A stretch of 64,000 nt of DNA from Gammaproteobacteria bacterium UBA3067 (GCA_002366835.1 DFBZ01000060.1:1-64000), one strand, 5' to 3'. Positions 8,844 through 18,568 are shown, numbered from the stretch's first letter. Notes: generated by a model not told the origin, from the sequence alone. Made by a program: numbers and translations.

Positions 8844-9119
8844 TACAGCAGTATGCAGCACATCTTTTTCGCATCTATCTGCGGTTTCTAGGGTTATCAT
8901 CATTAAGCTATTTTTAACAGCGGGAGGAGCCAGCGGATAGAGGGCCTAGACTTAGGTGAACGCCTAATTTTTAATACATTGGCATGCAATCGTATTCGTT
9001 AAGAAAAGTTCAAGAACAATAAAACACCGTACAGAAACGGGAGGAGCTGACTATATAAAAACCATTCACGACACACTTATCGATACTCGAAAAATATGCT
9101 TTGGGCTTCTTTACGCCCC
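8844..9119. other. Intergenic region with degenerate repeats
   Basis: Contains cgggaggagc twice (about 8921 and 9041), and around 9019-9040 a stretch (caccgtacagaaa) loosely like the start of the MITE, possibly a decayed copy. A weak GGGC...GCCC hairpin at 9101-9116 could terminate the leftward gene that ends at 9120. No gene seen. Confidence 0.4.
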
Positions 9120-11150
9120 TTAATTTAAAGGTTGCTGGATAAAGTCACAGCGAAGATCTCGAAAATAACTATCTGCTGGCCGCTCATTCGCAGCCATGAC
9201 CACCTTCACACCCAGGCGATGGGACAAGTCAACGAGGGACTTCAGTACCTCTTGCCCAACTTCATTTTCGGGCTCATCCTGAGTGAGTGAGTCCGAGATT
9301 TCAACATAATGAAATTTAAACTTATTAAACAATGCCAGAGAACCATAACCTGAACCAAAGTCTTTCACGGCTATTTTTAGGCCTGCCTGTATCAACTGTC
9401 CCATTTTAGATTCACTAGCGCCTGATCGACTGGCTAATATTTTCTCAGAGAGCACCACGACAATATTTTCTGGCAACAGATTATATTTATGCAGGTTTGC
9501 TAGAAATTTCGGAATAAAATCATCTTTTGCCAGCTGGCAGTGATAAACCTCAAGGAACAAATTCACTTTGCTGCTATCGGACTGGATCTGCTGATAACCA
9601 TATAGGTACTGCAGCGCTTCATCTAACACCCAGTCGCCAAGACCAGAAAGCAAACCAATCTCATCGGCTGTAGCGACAATGGTTTTTTCGTTTAGCAAAC
9701 CCTGCTGCGGATGATTCCAATAAATTTTCGGCGCCAAACCAACTCGCTGATCGGAACGGATATCCGAGATCTCCTCATACTCGATAAATATCTGTTTGGC
9801 CTCCATCGCCTTTCTTAAATCTTGCTCAAGACGCATCCACTGCACCACCTGAGTATTCATTTCAGTGGTAAAATATTGATAAACATTTCGCCCAATTACT
9901 TTTGCGCGTTTGAGCGCCATCGCAGAATTTTTTAGCAATTCTTGCGCGGAATCACCACAACTGGGATAAACCGCAATACCAACACTGGCACCAATGCTCA
10001 CTTCATGCCCATCCAGCAAGAAGGGCTGCGCCATCTCATGAATGATTTTTCTAGCCACCACGCCGGCATTTTCAGAGGCATCCAGATTGTCCAATACAAT
10101 GGGAAACTCGTCGCCACCCAAGCGGCCAACAAAATCTTCACCTCGAACCAATACTTGCAAACGTCGCGCAACCTCCATCAGCATTCGATCACCAAAGTCA
10201 TGGCCTAAGCCTTCATTGATATAACGAAAGTGATCCAGGTTCACCAGCAGCACCGCCATTTCAACCCGGTTTTTCTTTGCCTTTTTCAACACCTCATTAA
10301 TCACCTCTTCAGAGCGCGCTCTGTTGGGCAACGAGGTAAGGTGGTCTCGCTTACTTAGCTCGGCGATTTTTTCGGCGCCCTCATGGCGCTTATTGAGTTC
10401 TTTGAAGGCAAATACAATGTCCATGTCTTCCATTTCTGATACCGGTACTGCAGCGAAGGATGCATTAAACACCGCGCCGTCCGTTCGCCAGAACTTGGAC
10501 TTTTTCACATGCAGGATATTTCCTTCACGGCAGGCTTGATAAATCGGATGCTCATGCCATTGGGACACCAGTTTATGATGGGCCTCTTCAAGAATTGTTT
10601 CCAGGTAAAGTCCCAGCAGCTGGGTCGGCGTAGTTCCCAACATACGTCCAGCCGCCGAGTTTGCTAACACCACCACACCGTTGCTGTTAATGCCCAGCAC
10701 ACCCTCATTAGGTGCCTTGAATAATTTTTCAGCCTCGTCGTGACGATGTTTCAGGATTTCGCGATTTCGATGCAGCTGTATTAAGTGTTCGACCTTGGAG
10801 CGTAAGGTTTTTTCAGCAACCGGCTTATAGAGAAAATCCACGCCAGCAAACAGCGTCTCATGAAGCTTACGCTTTTCATCAGACAGGTGAGGCAATAGCA
10901 AAATAATAGGAATATGGCGTGTCTCAGAGCCAGCCAGCAAACGATTTATTAGAGCGAAACCTTCATTCTCCGATAAGTCAGAGGAGATAATTAAAGCCGA
11001 CACGTCGTTTTCAGCAACATGTGCCAAAGCGTGTGACATGGATTCGGATAAATAAAAGACCGCGTCCAGATCTTCCAGAAGACGAGCGCATGTATCGCGA
11101 TTCTCAGCAATACTATCGACGATAAGGATTTCGGCCTTCCGATACTCCAT
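9120..11150 (-). CDS. Receiver-PAS-GGDEF-degenerate EAL signalling protein
   Basis: Likely a cyclic-di-GMP signalling protein. Residues 1-125 are a CheY-like receiver (candidate phospho-acceptor Asp58, Lys109 in LYKP). About 140-250 is a PAS-like domain. The GGDEF domain has an intact active motif at 345-349 and an inhibitory RxxD site (Arg336, Asp339). The C-terminal EAL domain is degenerate: the EAL signature position reads APK (473-475), and the DDFG motif has become KDFG (Lys596). It is therefore probably a diguanylate cyclase whose EAL part senses or binds rather than cleaves. It is a lone gene with no kinase beside it. Confidence 0.88.
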   Translation of the reverse strand: MEYRKAEILIVDSIAENRDTCARLLEDLDAVFYLSESMSHALAHVAENDVSALIISSDLSENEGFALINRLLAGSETRHIPIILLLPHLSDEKRKLHETLFAGVDFLYKPVAEKTLRSKVEHLIQLHRNREILKHRHDEAEKLFKAPNEGVLGINSNGVVVLANSAAGRMLGTTPTQLLGLYLETILEEAHHKLVSQWHEHPIYQACREGNILHVKKSKFWRTDGAVFNASFAAVPVSEMEDMDIVFAFKELNKRHEGAEKIAELSKRDHLTSLPNRARSEEVINEVLKKAKKNRVEMAVLLVNLDHFRYINEGLGHDFGDRMLMEVARRLQVLVRGEDFVGRLGGDEFPIVLDNLDASENAGVVARKIIHEMAQPFLLDGHEVSIGASVGIAVYPSCGDSAQELLKNSAMALKRAKVIGRNVYQYFTTEMNTQVVQWMRLEQDLRKAMEAKQIFIEYEEISDIRSDQRVGLAPKIYWNHPQQGLLNEKTIVATADEIGLLSGLGDWVLDEALQYLYGYQQIQSDSSKVNLFLEVYHCQLAKDDFIPKFLANLHKYNLLPENIVVVLSEKILASRSGASESKMGQLIQAGLKIAVKDFGSGYGSLALFNKFKFHYVEISDSLTQDEPENEVGQEVLKSLVDLSHRLGVKVVMAANERPADSYFRDLRCDFIQQPLN

Positions 11151-11294
11151 GAAAAAGTCCTGTGTACTAAAGAGTTAGAAACGGCTCCATAAAAGGAAGC
11201 TGACTTTGATGCTCATCAAGTATAGTTATAGATTGCGTTTTAAAAAGTAATGATTATTATAATTTTATATTACAAAAAAGCATAAAAAGAAATG

Positions 11295-11323
11295 GGTGAC
11301 CCCGGCTTTAAGCCAAGACCACC
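11295..11323 (-). terminator. Terminator after argG
   Basis: As minus-strand RNA the two 14-base arms pair completely if G-U pairs are allowed, and a U-rich tract (UUUCUUUUU) follows. On the plus strand the same arms have several mismatches, which shows it works for argG. Confidence 0.75.
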
Positions 11324-11338
11324 ACAGTAGAACAAACG

Positions 11339-12559
11339 CTAGTTGGAATCCGCATTTTTCTTGGCGGCAACCCGCAAGCGCAAGGCATTGAGTTTTATGA
11401 ACCCTTCGGCATCTTTCTGGTCATAAGCACCGGCATCATCTTCAAAGGTAGCAATTTCTGGGTCAAACAAAGAGTCTGACTCAGACTGTCGCCCAACCAC
11501 GGTTACGTTGCCTCGATACAGTTTCAAACGTACTTGGCCATTCACACACTTTTGGGTTTCATCAATCAGTGCCTGTAAGGCCAAACGCTCAGGTGACCAC
11601 CAGTAACCGTTATAGATCAACCTGGAATAACGCGGCATCAGGTCATCTTTTAGATGTGCAGCCTCACGGTCAAGGGTGATTGACTCGATGGCGCGATGCG
11701 CTTTAAGCATAATGGTGCCGCCGGGTGTTTCGTAACAACCGCGCGCCTTCATGCCCACATAGCGGTTTTCAACGATATCCAAACGCCCAATACCATTTTC
11801 GCCACCCACTTTATTCAAGAGCTCCAACACCTGTGCGGGGCTCATTTCCTGACCATCAATCGCCACAATATCACCGAGCTTATAATCCAGCTCAATATAC
11901 CTTGGCGTATCAGGTGCCTGTTCGGGGGCAACACTCCAGCGCCACATATCATCCTCAGGTTCGGCCCAAGGGTCTTCAAGAATATCGCCTTCATAGGAAA
12001 TATGCAGAAGATTGGCATCCATGGAGTAGGGAGATTTTTTGCCCCGTTTCATCTCGATGGGAATATTGTGATCTTCAGCATATTTCATCAGCGTATCGCG
12101 GGAGGTCAGATCCCACTCTCGCCAAGGCGCAATCACTTTAATACCGGGCTGCAAGGCATAGGCACCTAATTCAAATCGCACCTGGTCATTGCCTTTACCC
12201 GTCGCACCATGTGAGATGGCATCGGCGCCGGTTTCACGGGCAATTTCAATCAAACGTTTGGCAATAAGGGGGCGGGCAATGGAGGTACCCAGCAAGTATT
12301 CACCCTCGTACACGGTATTCGCCCTGAACATGGGGTAAACATACTCGGCCACGAACTCTTCGCGCAAATCTTCGATATAAATCTCTTCAATACCCATGGC
12401 CTGCGCCTTGGCGCGAGCGGGCTCGACCTCTTCACCCTGACCAATATCGGCGGTAAAGGTGACCACCTCACACTGATATTCTTCCTGCAGCCATTTCACA
12501 ATGACGGAGGTATCTAAACCTCCGGAATAAGCCAGCACCACTTTTTTGATTTCGGACAT
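11339..12559 (-). CDS. argG: Argininosuccinate synthase
   Basis: Joins citrulline and aspartate with ATP to make argininosuccinate in arginine synthesis. The P-loop AYSGGLDTS is at residues 10-18, and GATGKGNDQVRFE, SPYSMDANLLH and EDPW are family signatures. ATG 12559 (MSEIKKVV) gives 406 residues, the usual length; ATG 12589 would add 10 residues not seen in the family. It is monocistronic. Confidence 0.97.
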   Translation of the reverse strand: MSEIKKVVLAYSGGLDTSVIVKWLQEEYQCEVVTFTADIGQGEEVEPARAKAQAMGIEEIYIEDLREEFVAEYVYPMFRANTVYEGEYLLGTSIARPLIAKRLIEIARETGADAISHGATGKGNDQVRFELGAYALQPGIKVIAPWREWDLTSRDTLMKYAEDHNIPIEMKRGKKSPYSMDANLLHISYEGDILEDPWAEPEDDMWRWSVAPEQAPDTPRYIELDYKLGDIVAIDGQEMSPAQVLELLNKVGGENGIGRLDIVENRYVGMKARGCYETPGGTIMLKAHRAIESITLDREAAHLKDDLMPRYSRLIYNGYWWSPERLALQALIDETQKCVNGQVRLKLYRGNVTVVGRQSESDSLFDPEIATFEDDAGAYDQKDAEGFIKLNALRLRVAAKKNADSN

Positions 12560-12647
12560 ACCCGTATTACACCTTAAACTGAGTTTCAAACCGCCTATTT
12601 TAACCTAGATTAATCACTTGGGCAGCGTTTTATGAAAAATATGGCTC

Positions 12648-13151
12648 TCAAAGGATTTCCTCTATAAACCAGGCCGAGAATGCGTGCCGACCGCTGACAC
12701 CTGCTTTTTTGTATATGGAGGATGCGTGCTGACGTACTGTTTTCTCAAGTGTATTCCTTACGACGGCAATTTCCTTAAAGCTCAAGCCTTTCAAAAGTAA
12801 CCAGCCAATTTCGCCCTCACTTCGGGTGAGTTCCCACTCAAAAAACTGTTGTGTCACAACGTCAGACAGTTTTGCTCGACCTTCAAGGATATACTTTTTG
12901 GGGACACCTTCCGCGCTCTTTGCCGCTTCCAGCTCATCTTTCAAAGTCAGAATATCCAAGCTCTGTTTGCGCAGCCCCAACAGCAACCACACAAGCGCGA
13001 TAATCGAAAGAAAAACCACCACCACTTCTTGTATAAGATGGAGGCTGGTTACCCCCTCGGAAAGATCCGCGATAAGGTCGGCGCCACTGGCACTAACGAC
13101 CATTATTAATACTGTAATAATGGTGATATCTTTTACTCGCTCACGGCCCAT
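12648..13151 (-). CDS. Membrane-anchored LuxR-type HTH regulator
   Basis: Predicted transcription regulator of 167 residues with two membrane segments at about 8-25 and 40-60, a short charged linker (70-95), and a C-terminal LuxR/GerE helix-turn-helix (LLKGLSFKEIAVVRNTLEK, then VRQHASSIYKKAGV). There is no receiver or ligand domain, so the membrane part may be the sensor (inference). ATG 13151 with AGGA upstream is better than TTG 13154. It is divergent from the cytochrome b gene, with a perfect palindrome between them. Confidence 0.8.
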   Translation of the reverse strand: MGRERVKDITIITVLIMVVSASGADLIADLSEGVTSLHLIQEVVVVFLSIIALVWLLLGLRKQSLDILTLKDELEAAKSAEGVPKKYILEGRAKLSDVVTQQFFEWELTRSEGEIGWLLLKGLSFKEIAVVRNTLEKTVRQHASSIYKKAGVSGRHAFSAWFIEEIL

Positions 13152-13185
13152 CAATAATATCCTATAAAAACAACAAGCTAAAACT

Positions 13186-13201
13186 CAGGACATATGTCCT
13201 G
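13186..13201. promoter_or_regulatory. Perfect 16-bp palindrome, candidate operator
   Basis: CAGGACATATGTCCTG is a perfect dyad 34 bp upstream of the regulator ATG and about 120 bp upstream of the cytochrome b start. Its position and symmetry suit a dimeric LuxR-type regulator; the link is inference. Confidence 0.5.
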
Positions 13202-13322
13202 GATTAAAAAACCACGGCATTGGCCCGATGATAGCACCATCCAGAAGGCATAGAATAAAGACAAGCTCGATCACCAAGGGACATATTTCACCAACCGCCA
13301 TCACTATATGGGAGCATGGACA

Positions 13323-14093
13323 ATGAAAGGATCTCACCCTCACATTGAAGGATCCTTAAAGACCTATCATGTATGGGATAAGTCTGTAAGAATTTTTCAC
13401 TGGATAAACGTTGCCTGTATCCTCTGCTTAATCGGCGTAGGACTGGCCATTTTTTACAACAAAAGCCTCGGCGTAAGCGCTGATGGAAAGATACTCTTAA
13501 AAACCATCCACGTTTACATTGGTTATCTCTTTGCCCTCAATCTAGGCTGGAGATTTATCTGGTTTTTCCTGGGCAGCCGGCACGCACGACTGGGCGCTAT
13601 TTTGCCATTTGGGAAAAAGTACACACAATCCCTTCTGCAATTTATCAAAGGAATAAAGTCAGGAGATTTACCGAGCTACAACGGGCACAACCCTCTCGCA
13701 AAACCAATGGTCACGCTGTTGTTTATATTATTAAGCACCCAGGCGGTCACAGGCTTAATCCTGGCCGGAACAGATTTATACATGCCGCCCATCGGGCACA
13801 AAATTGCTCAGTGGGTCAGCATTTCAGAACAAGGCAACGGCGAAACCGTCATTCTTAAACCTGGCTCAAAAGAAAATATCGACAAGGAAGCCTACCAGGA
13901 GATGAGAGCTTTCCGTAAACCCATTATCACCACGCACAAGTACGCTTTCTATACGCTCATATTCGCCATACTTTTACATATTGCCGGTGTTATTGTGTCT
14001 GAGATAAAAGAGCGAAGTGGCCTCGTCTCCGCGATGTTTACCGGCGATAAGGTTCACGCCAAAAAGCCCGTCGATTGTGATAAAGAGGAATAG
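13323..14093 (+). CDS. Cytochrome b561-like membrane protein
   Basis: Di-heme membrane cytochrome of the b561/Ni-Fe hydrogenase cytochrome b type. It has about four transmembrane helices (near 25-45, 60-85, 130-150 and 205-230 of this start) and histidines suited to heme binding in RIFHW, KTIHVYIGY, TTHKYAF and LLHIAGV. It would pass electrons between quinone and a partner that is not in this window. ATG 13323 has GGGAG eight bases upstream and is favoured over ATG 13308. It is divergent from the membrane-anchored regulator. Confidence 0.8.
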   Translation: MKGSHPHIEGSLKTYHVWDKSVRIFHWINVACILCLIGVGLAIFYNKSLGVSADGKILLKTIHVYIGYLFALNLGWRFIWFFLGSRHARLGAILPFGKKYTQSLLQFIKGIKSGDLPSYNGHNPLAKPMVTLLFILLSTQAVTGLILAGTDLYMPPIGHKIAQWVSISEQGNGETVILKPGSKENIDKEAYQEMRAFRKPIITTHKYAFYTLIFAILLHIAGVIVSEIKERSGLVSAMFTGDKVHAKKPVDCDKEE

Positions 14094-14211
14094 AGAGCCA
14101 GGCCTGCCGGTATTCAACCTGTTGGAAGCCTCAAGCAAGCTATAAGCCTCCTTGCGCTGAAAAACCTCTTCCTTATAATCAGAGTTTCCCAATATTATTC
14201 CAGGATGGTAT

Positions 14212-15393
14212 ATGAGCAACTCCCCGGCAGTGATCGCAAAGCAGGTGAATCAGGCAAAACTCTCAGCCATCAAGGAAATGGCTTTACTCAGCGCAAAAGT
14301 AGAGGGTGCTTCTTCCCTCGCCTGGGGGCTACCCTCCTTCCCTACCCCGGAAAATATTCGCCGTAGCGTGACGGAACAACTGGATCAAGATACAGATATT
14401 GGCAAATACACACTGCCGGATGGGATTTCAGAGTTACGTACTTTGGTGGCTGAAAAACATTTTCGTGACACCAAAGTCAAGGTGGACCCCGCAACGCAGG
14501 TGGTGATTAGCGCTGGAAATATGCAGGCTCTCAGCACCCTGATGAAAGTCGTTTTAAACCCCGGCGATGAAATCATTGTTACTGATCCGGGCTTTGCTTC
14601 ACATTATCAGCAAATCAAACTGAACGGCGGCACCCCAGTACCTTGGCCACTGCAAGAAAGTAAAGGCTGGCAGCTAAACCCTGAAATACTACCCGGCTTA
14701 ATTTCAGAACGCACCAAAGCCATCGTGCTTGTTTCCCCTTCCAACCCCACCGGCACCGTATTCTCAAAGGCGGCACTATTGAGAACTGCCGAAATAGCCG
14801 TGCAGCACAATATCCTTATATTTCTGGACGACCCCTATTCCCAGTTTCTCTATGAGAATCACAACACGTTTTTCAACCTTGCTTCAGAAGCATCCATTAA
14901 AGAGCACCTGGTATACTGCTTTTCATTTTCTAAATGCCACGCCATGAGCGGCTGGCGACTCGGCTATATGGTGATGCCGGAGGCCCTCAAAGAACAGGTT
15001 ATTAAAGTGCATGATGCCAATGTTATTTGCGCACCACGAATATCCCAAATTGCCGGCGTTGCCGCGTTGCAACAAGCAGCGCCCCATTTAGAGGCATTTG
15101 AAAACATTCTCTCTAAACGCCGCGACTTAATCTGCCAACGTCTGGATGCATTAAAACACGTCTTTGAATACCAGCGACCCGATGGCGCTTACTACGTTTT
15201 CCCAAAAATATTAGTGGAAGCGAAGGATTGCTGGGACTTTTCGCTGTCATTGCTTCACAAGGCCAAAGTCACAGTCACCCCCGGTAGCGCATTCGGCCCC
15301 AGTGGTGAAATGCATGTCCGTATGGCTTATTGCGTTGACGAAGATACGATTGATCTCTCGTTTGATCGTATGGAAAATTATTTTGGCAAATAA
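14212..15393 (+). CDS. Class I/II pyridoxal-phosphate aminotransferase
   Basis: Fold-type I aminotransferase of 393 residues. The PLP lysine is Lys241 (SFSKCHAMSGWRLGY); SPSNPTG at 175-181 and DDPYSQFLY at about 206-214 are the cofactor motifs. Substrate cannot be told from sequence. It is followed 85 bp later by aguA and aguB, which suggests a role in amine or amino-acid catabolism with them (inference). AGGATGG precedes the ATG. Confidence 0.88.
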   Translation: MSNSPAVIAKQVNQAKLSAIKEMALLSAKVEGASSLAWGLPSFPTPENIRRSVTEQLDQDTDIGKYTLPDGISELRTLVAEKHFRDTKVKVDPATQVVISAGNMQALSTLMKVVLNPGDEIIVTDPGFASHYQQIKLNGGTPVPWPLQESKGWQLNPEILPGLISERTKAIVLVSPSNPTGTVFSKAALLRTAEIAVQHNILIFLDDPYSQFLYENHNTFFNLASEASIKEHLVYCFSFSKCHAMSGWRLGYMVMPEALKEQVIKVHDANVICAPRISQIAGVAALQQAAPHLEAFENILSKRRDLICQRLDALKHVFEYQRPDGAYYVFPKILVEAKDCWDFSLSLLHKAKVTVTPGSAFGPSGEMHVRMAYCVDEDTIDLSFDRMENYFGK

Positions 15394-15478
15394 AACCTCT
15401 GCCCTCCTGATTTAAGGAGCGGTGGTAATTGTGGGATAATCCACCGTTTCAACAGCTTGCTAGGAAGATTGGCTAAAC

Positions 15479-16513
15479 ATGCCTCACCAACTCCCCGCTG
15501 AATGGGCTGAGCAATCAGCCGTACTGCTCAGCTGGCCTCACTCTGAAACGGATTGGGCACCCACTCTTGAGCGCGTTGAGCAGTGCTATCGCAACATCAC
15601 ACTGGCTATTTGTCGCTTCCAGAAAGTGGTAATTGTTTGTCATGATGACAACTTAAAAACTCGAGTTTTATCTTTGTTCTCTGCTCAACCCAATTCCGAG
15701 CGCATCTACTGCCAGGTGGTTCCTACCGACGACACTTGGATACGGGATTACGGGCCGCTAAGCATCACAAAAGATGAGCAGGTCGAGCTGTTGGATTTTC
15801 AGTTCAACGGCTGGGGTAATAAGTTTAATGCTTGCTTAGATAACGCAGTCAGTCAGCGGCTTCATCAGCAAGGCCTTTTCAGCACGACTCCCATGCGTAC
15901 TGCGCCCCTAGTTCTGGAAGGCGGCAGCATTGAAAGCGATGGCGCAGGCACCTTACTCACCACAGAACATTGCCAACTGTCTCCCGAGCGCAACCCCAAG
16001 CTAGCGCCAAACGATATTGAGACCCAACTTAAGGAGCTCCTCGGTGTGCAGCGTGTGTTGTGGTTATCGCACGGCCAACTGGAGGGGGATGATACCGATG
16101 GACATATCGACACGCTGGTGCGCTTCTGCTCTGCTTCCCACCTCTGTTATGCACGCTGCGACGACCGCAATGATAGCCACTATGCCGAAATGCAATGTTT
16201 GGAAAAAGAACTGAAAGCTCTGCGTACCGCAAGCGGCAAGGCCTACCAGCTTACCCCCCTACCCTGGCCTTCAGCGAAATATAACCTGCAAGGCGATCGC
16301 CTACCCGCCACCTACGCCAATTTCCTGATTATTAACGGCGCGGTTTTATTACCTGTATATAATGATAAAAAAGATAATGAGGCCATTGCGGTATTACAAG
16401 GGTGTTTCCCAGAGCGGGAAATTATTCCTATAAATTGCCTGCCATTAATCGAACAATCAGGTAGCCTGCATTGCATCACCATGCAGCTTCCATCTGGCAT
16501 TATCTTGGATTAG
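15479..16513 (+). CDS. aguA: Agmatine deiminase AguA
   Basis: Hydrolyses agmatine to N-carbamoylputrescine and ammonia, the first step of the plant/bacterial route from arginine to putrescine. The conserved TDDTWIRDYGPL, LVLEGGSIESDG and DDTDGHIDTLVRF segments and the nucleophile Cys332 in SLHCITMQLP are all present. AGGAAG lies about 10 bases before the ATG. It is directly followed by aguB. Confidence 0.96.
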   Translation: MPHQLPAEWAEQSAVLLSWPHSETDWAPTLERVEQCYRNITLAICRFQKVVIVCHDDNLKTRVLSLFSAQPNSERIYCQVVPTDDTWIRDYGPLSITKDEQVELLDFQFNGWGNKFNACLDNAVSQRLHQQGLFSTTPMRTAPLVLEGGSIESDGAGTLLTTEHCQLSPERNPKLAPNDIETQLKELLGVQRVLWLSHGQLEGDDTDGHIDTLVRFCSASHLCYARCDDRNDSHYAEMQCLEKELKALRTASGKAYQLTPLPWPSAKYNLQGDRLPATYANFLIINGAVLLPVYNDKKDNEAIAVLQGCFPEREIIPINCLPLIEQSGSLHCITMQLPSGIILD

Positions 16514-16531
16514 TCCAATAAGGAGCACAGC

Positions 16532-17449
16532 TTGCCTGACAAACATGTAGTCGCTGGATTTATTCAACATAAAAATCACGGTGACAGGGAAAGCAACCTT
16601 CGCCATATTGGCCAGGAGATTAAACAACTCGCCGAGCGCGGCACACAATTAGTGGTGCTACAAGAACTGCATAATGATGCCTATTTTTGCCAAGGGGAAG
16701 ACATCCGCCATTTCGAACAAGCAGAGGCCCTAGATGGCCCCTCCTTCCAGCACTTATCTCAAATCGCAACACAACAGAATATGGTAATCGTTGCCTCCAT
16801 TTTTGAGAAACGTGCTGAGGGCATTTATCACAACACCGCATTGGTCATTGAAAAAGACGGCAAGCTGGCAGGTTTCTACCGCAAAATGCACATCCCGGAT
16901 GACCCTGGTTTCTACGAAAAATTTTATTTTACCCCCGGCGACCACACCTACCCGGCATTCAGCCCCATCGCCACCAGCCTTGGCAAACTAGGCGTACTGA
17001 TTTGCTGGGACCAATGGTACCCCGAAGCGGCGCGCTTAATGGCACTCGCGGGCGCAGAGATTCTCATCTACCCCACTGCCATTGGTTGGGATCCTGCCGA
17101 CAACCCTGAAGAACAGCAGCGCCAGCTTAATGCCTGGCATCAGGTTCAAATCGGACATGCCATCGCCAACCACCTCCCCGTCATCAGCTGCAACCGCGTA
17201 GGGTTTGAAGCGGACCCTGGTCATCAAGAGCCCAACAACAAGACATCAGGCATTCAATTCTGGGGCAACAGCTTTATTTGCGGTCCACAAGGAGAAACCC
17301 TACTGCAAGCCAATGGCGCAGATTCCGTCAGCCAATGTTGTGAGATTTCTCTTCACCGTAGCGCGGAATTAAGAAAAATATGGCCCTTCTTCCGGGATCG
17401 TCGTATTGATGCCTATAATGACCTCACTCAACGTTATATTGATGAATAG
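16532..17449 (+). CDS. aguB: N-carbamoylputrescine amidase AguB
   Basis: Nitrilase-superfamily amidase converting N-carbamoylputrescine to putrescine. The catalytic triad is Glu45 (LQELHND), Lys118 (YRKMHIPDD) and Cys158 (LICWDQWYPE). The start is TTG, decided by a strong AAGGAG seven bases upstream. It is 18 bp after aguA and 9 bp before the DAHP synthase gene, so it is in one operon with them. Confidence 0.95.
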   Translation: MPDKHVVAGFIQHKNHGDRESNLRHIGQEIKQLAERGTQLVVLQELHNDAYFCQGEDIRHFEQAEALDGPSFQHLSQIATQQNMVIVASIFEKRAEGIYHNTALVIEKDGKLAGFYRKMHIPDDPGFYEKFYFTPGDHTYPAFSPIATSLGKLGVLICWDQWYPEAARLMALAGAEILIYPTAIGWDPADNPEEQQRQLNAWHQVQIGHAIANHLPVISCNRVGFEADPGHQEPNNKTSGIQFWGNSFICGPQGETLLQANGADSVSQCCEISLHRSAELRKIWPFFRDRRIDAYNDLTQRYIDE

Positions 17450-17458
17450 GAAAACCTT

Positions 17459-18568
17459 ATGTTAGTGATTCTTCATCCCGACCTAGACGTTAGCAGCAGC
17501 GAATACAAAGACGCCATCTCTTACCTGGACAGCCTTCCCAATATTGAACATCGCCTCCATACCGTAAAAGGAGCGCAACAAACTCTGACCGAAATTTATC
17601 TGATTGGAGAAACAGAAAAACTCTCACAAGAGGACATTGAATCCTTACCCGCCGTTGAACGCGTTATTCGTATTTCTGAAGAATACCGTATTCTCGGCCG
17701 CCATAAGGATGAACAGCGCACCACCCGCTTCACGTATAACGGTGTCGAATTCGGCCAGCACAATCTGCATATTTTCGCCGGCTTGTGTGCCGTGGATAAT
17801 GAAAAACACGTCAACATTATGCTGACTGCCCTCGAAAAAGAAGGCCTGCAATGCACCCGTATGGGGGCCTACAAGCCGCGCACCAACCCTTATTCCTTTC
17901 AAGGCCACGGTAAAGGCTGCCTGCCTTATGTTTTCGAGGACGCAGGAAAACACGGCATCAAAGTCATCGCCATGGAAATCACCCATGAATCCCATATCGA
18001 AGAAATTGACTCCTGCCTGGAAGCCTGCGGACGCCCCACCGGCGTTATGCTACAAGTCGGCACCCGTAACACCCAGAACTTTGAATTGCTCAAAGCCATT
18101 GGCCGCCAAAGCACCTATCCCGTTCTACTTAAGCGTGGTTTCGGCATCACCCTCAATGAATCTCTCAATGCCGCTGAATACCTGGCCAGTGAAGGCAACA
18201 GCAATGTTATTTTTTGCTTACGCGGCATGAAGACCTCCTTTGCCGCTCCCCATAGAAATATGGTGGATTTCACCCACGTTCCTGTCGTGCATCGCTTAAC
18301 ACGCATGCCGGTTTGCATTGACCCCTCACACTCCGTCGGCTCACGGGAACAATCGCCAGATGGCATTCTGGATGTATTTAATGCCACCGCTCAGGGCGTG
18401 ATCGCTGGCGCCAATATGATTCTGGTGGACTTTCACCCCCGCCCCGAAAAAGCGCTGGTGGACGGCCCTCAAGCATTGCACATGGATGAACTACCACTCT
18501 TTCTTGAAGATATACGCATTGCGAGGCAAGCCTACGAGCAGCGCTTAAAGCTCTTTAATCCAGCCTAA
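17459..18568 (+). CDS. DAHP synthase, type I-beta with N-terminal domain
   Basis: 3-deoxy-7-phosphoheptulonate synthase, the first step of aromatic amino-acid synthesis. Residues about 1-85 form a ferredoxin-like/ACT-type domain as in Thermotoga DAHP synthase; the barrel holds FAGLCAVDN (Cys110), YKPRTNPYSFQG (138-149), LKRGFG, CIDPSHSVG and DFHPRPEKAL. The N-terminal domain is the regulatory part in relatives. It is an odd companion for aguAB, sitting 9 bp after aguB. Confidence 0.92.
   Translation: MLVILHPDLDVSSSEYKDAISYLDSLPNIEHRLHTVKGAQQTLTEIYLIGETEKLSQEDIESLPAVERVIRISEEYRILGRHKDEQRTTRFTYNGVEFGQHNLHIFAGLCAVDNEKHVNIMLTALEKEGLQCTRMGAYKPRTNPYSFQGHGKGCLPYVFEDAGKHGIKVIAMEITHESHIEEIDSCLEACGRPTGVMLQVGTRNTQNFELLKAIGRQSTYPVLLKRGFGITLNESLNAAEYLASEGNSNVIFCLRGMKTSFAAPHRNMVDFTHVPVVHRLTRMPVCIDPSHSVGSREQSPDGILDVFNATAQGVIAGANMILVDFHPRPEKALVDGPQALHMDELPLFLEDIRIARQAYEQRLKLFNPA

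Noticed and set aside
8732..8917. 61-residue frame inside the MITE
   Set aside because: It follows the repeat, has no ribosome site or domain, and the other copy does not keep the frame.
12560..12647. ArgR box upstream of argG
   Set aside because: Only a weak TGATTAAT half-site was seen; no paired 18-bp box.
15420..15447. CGGTGG...CCACCG hairpin between aminotransferase and aguA
   Set aside because: Stem is only 6 bp with a long loop and no T-run; too weak to call a terminator.
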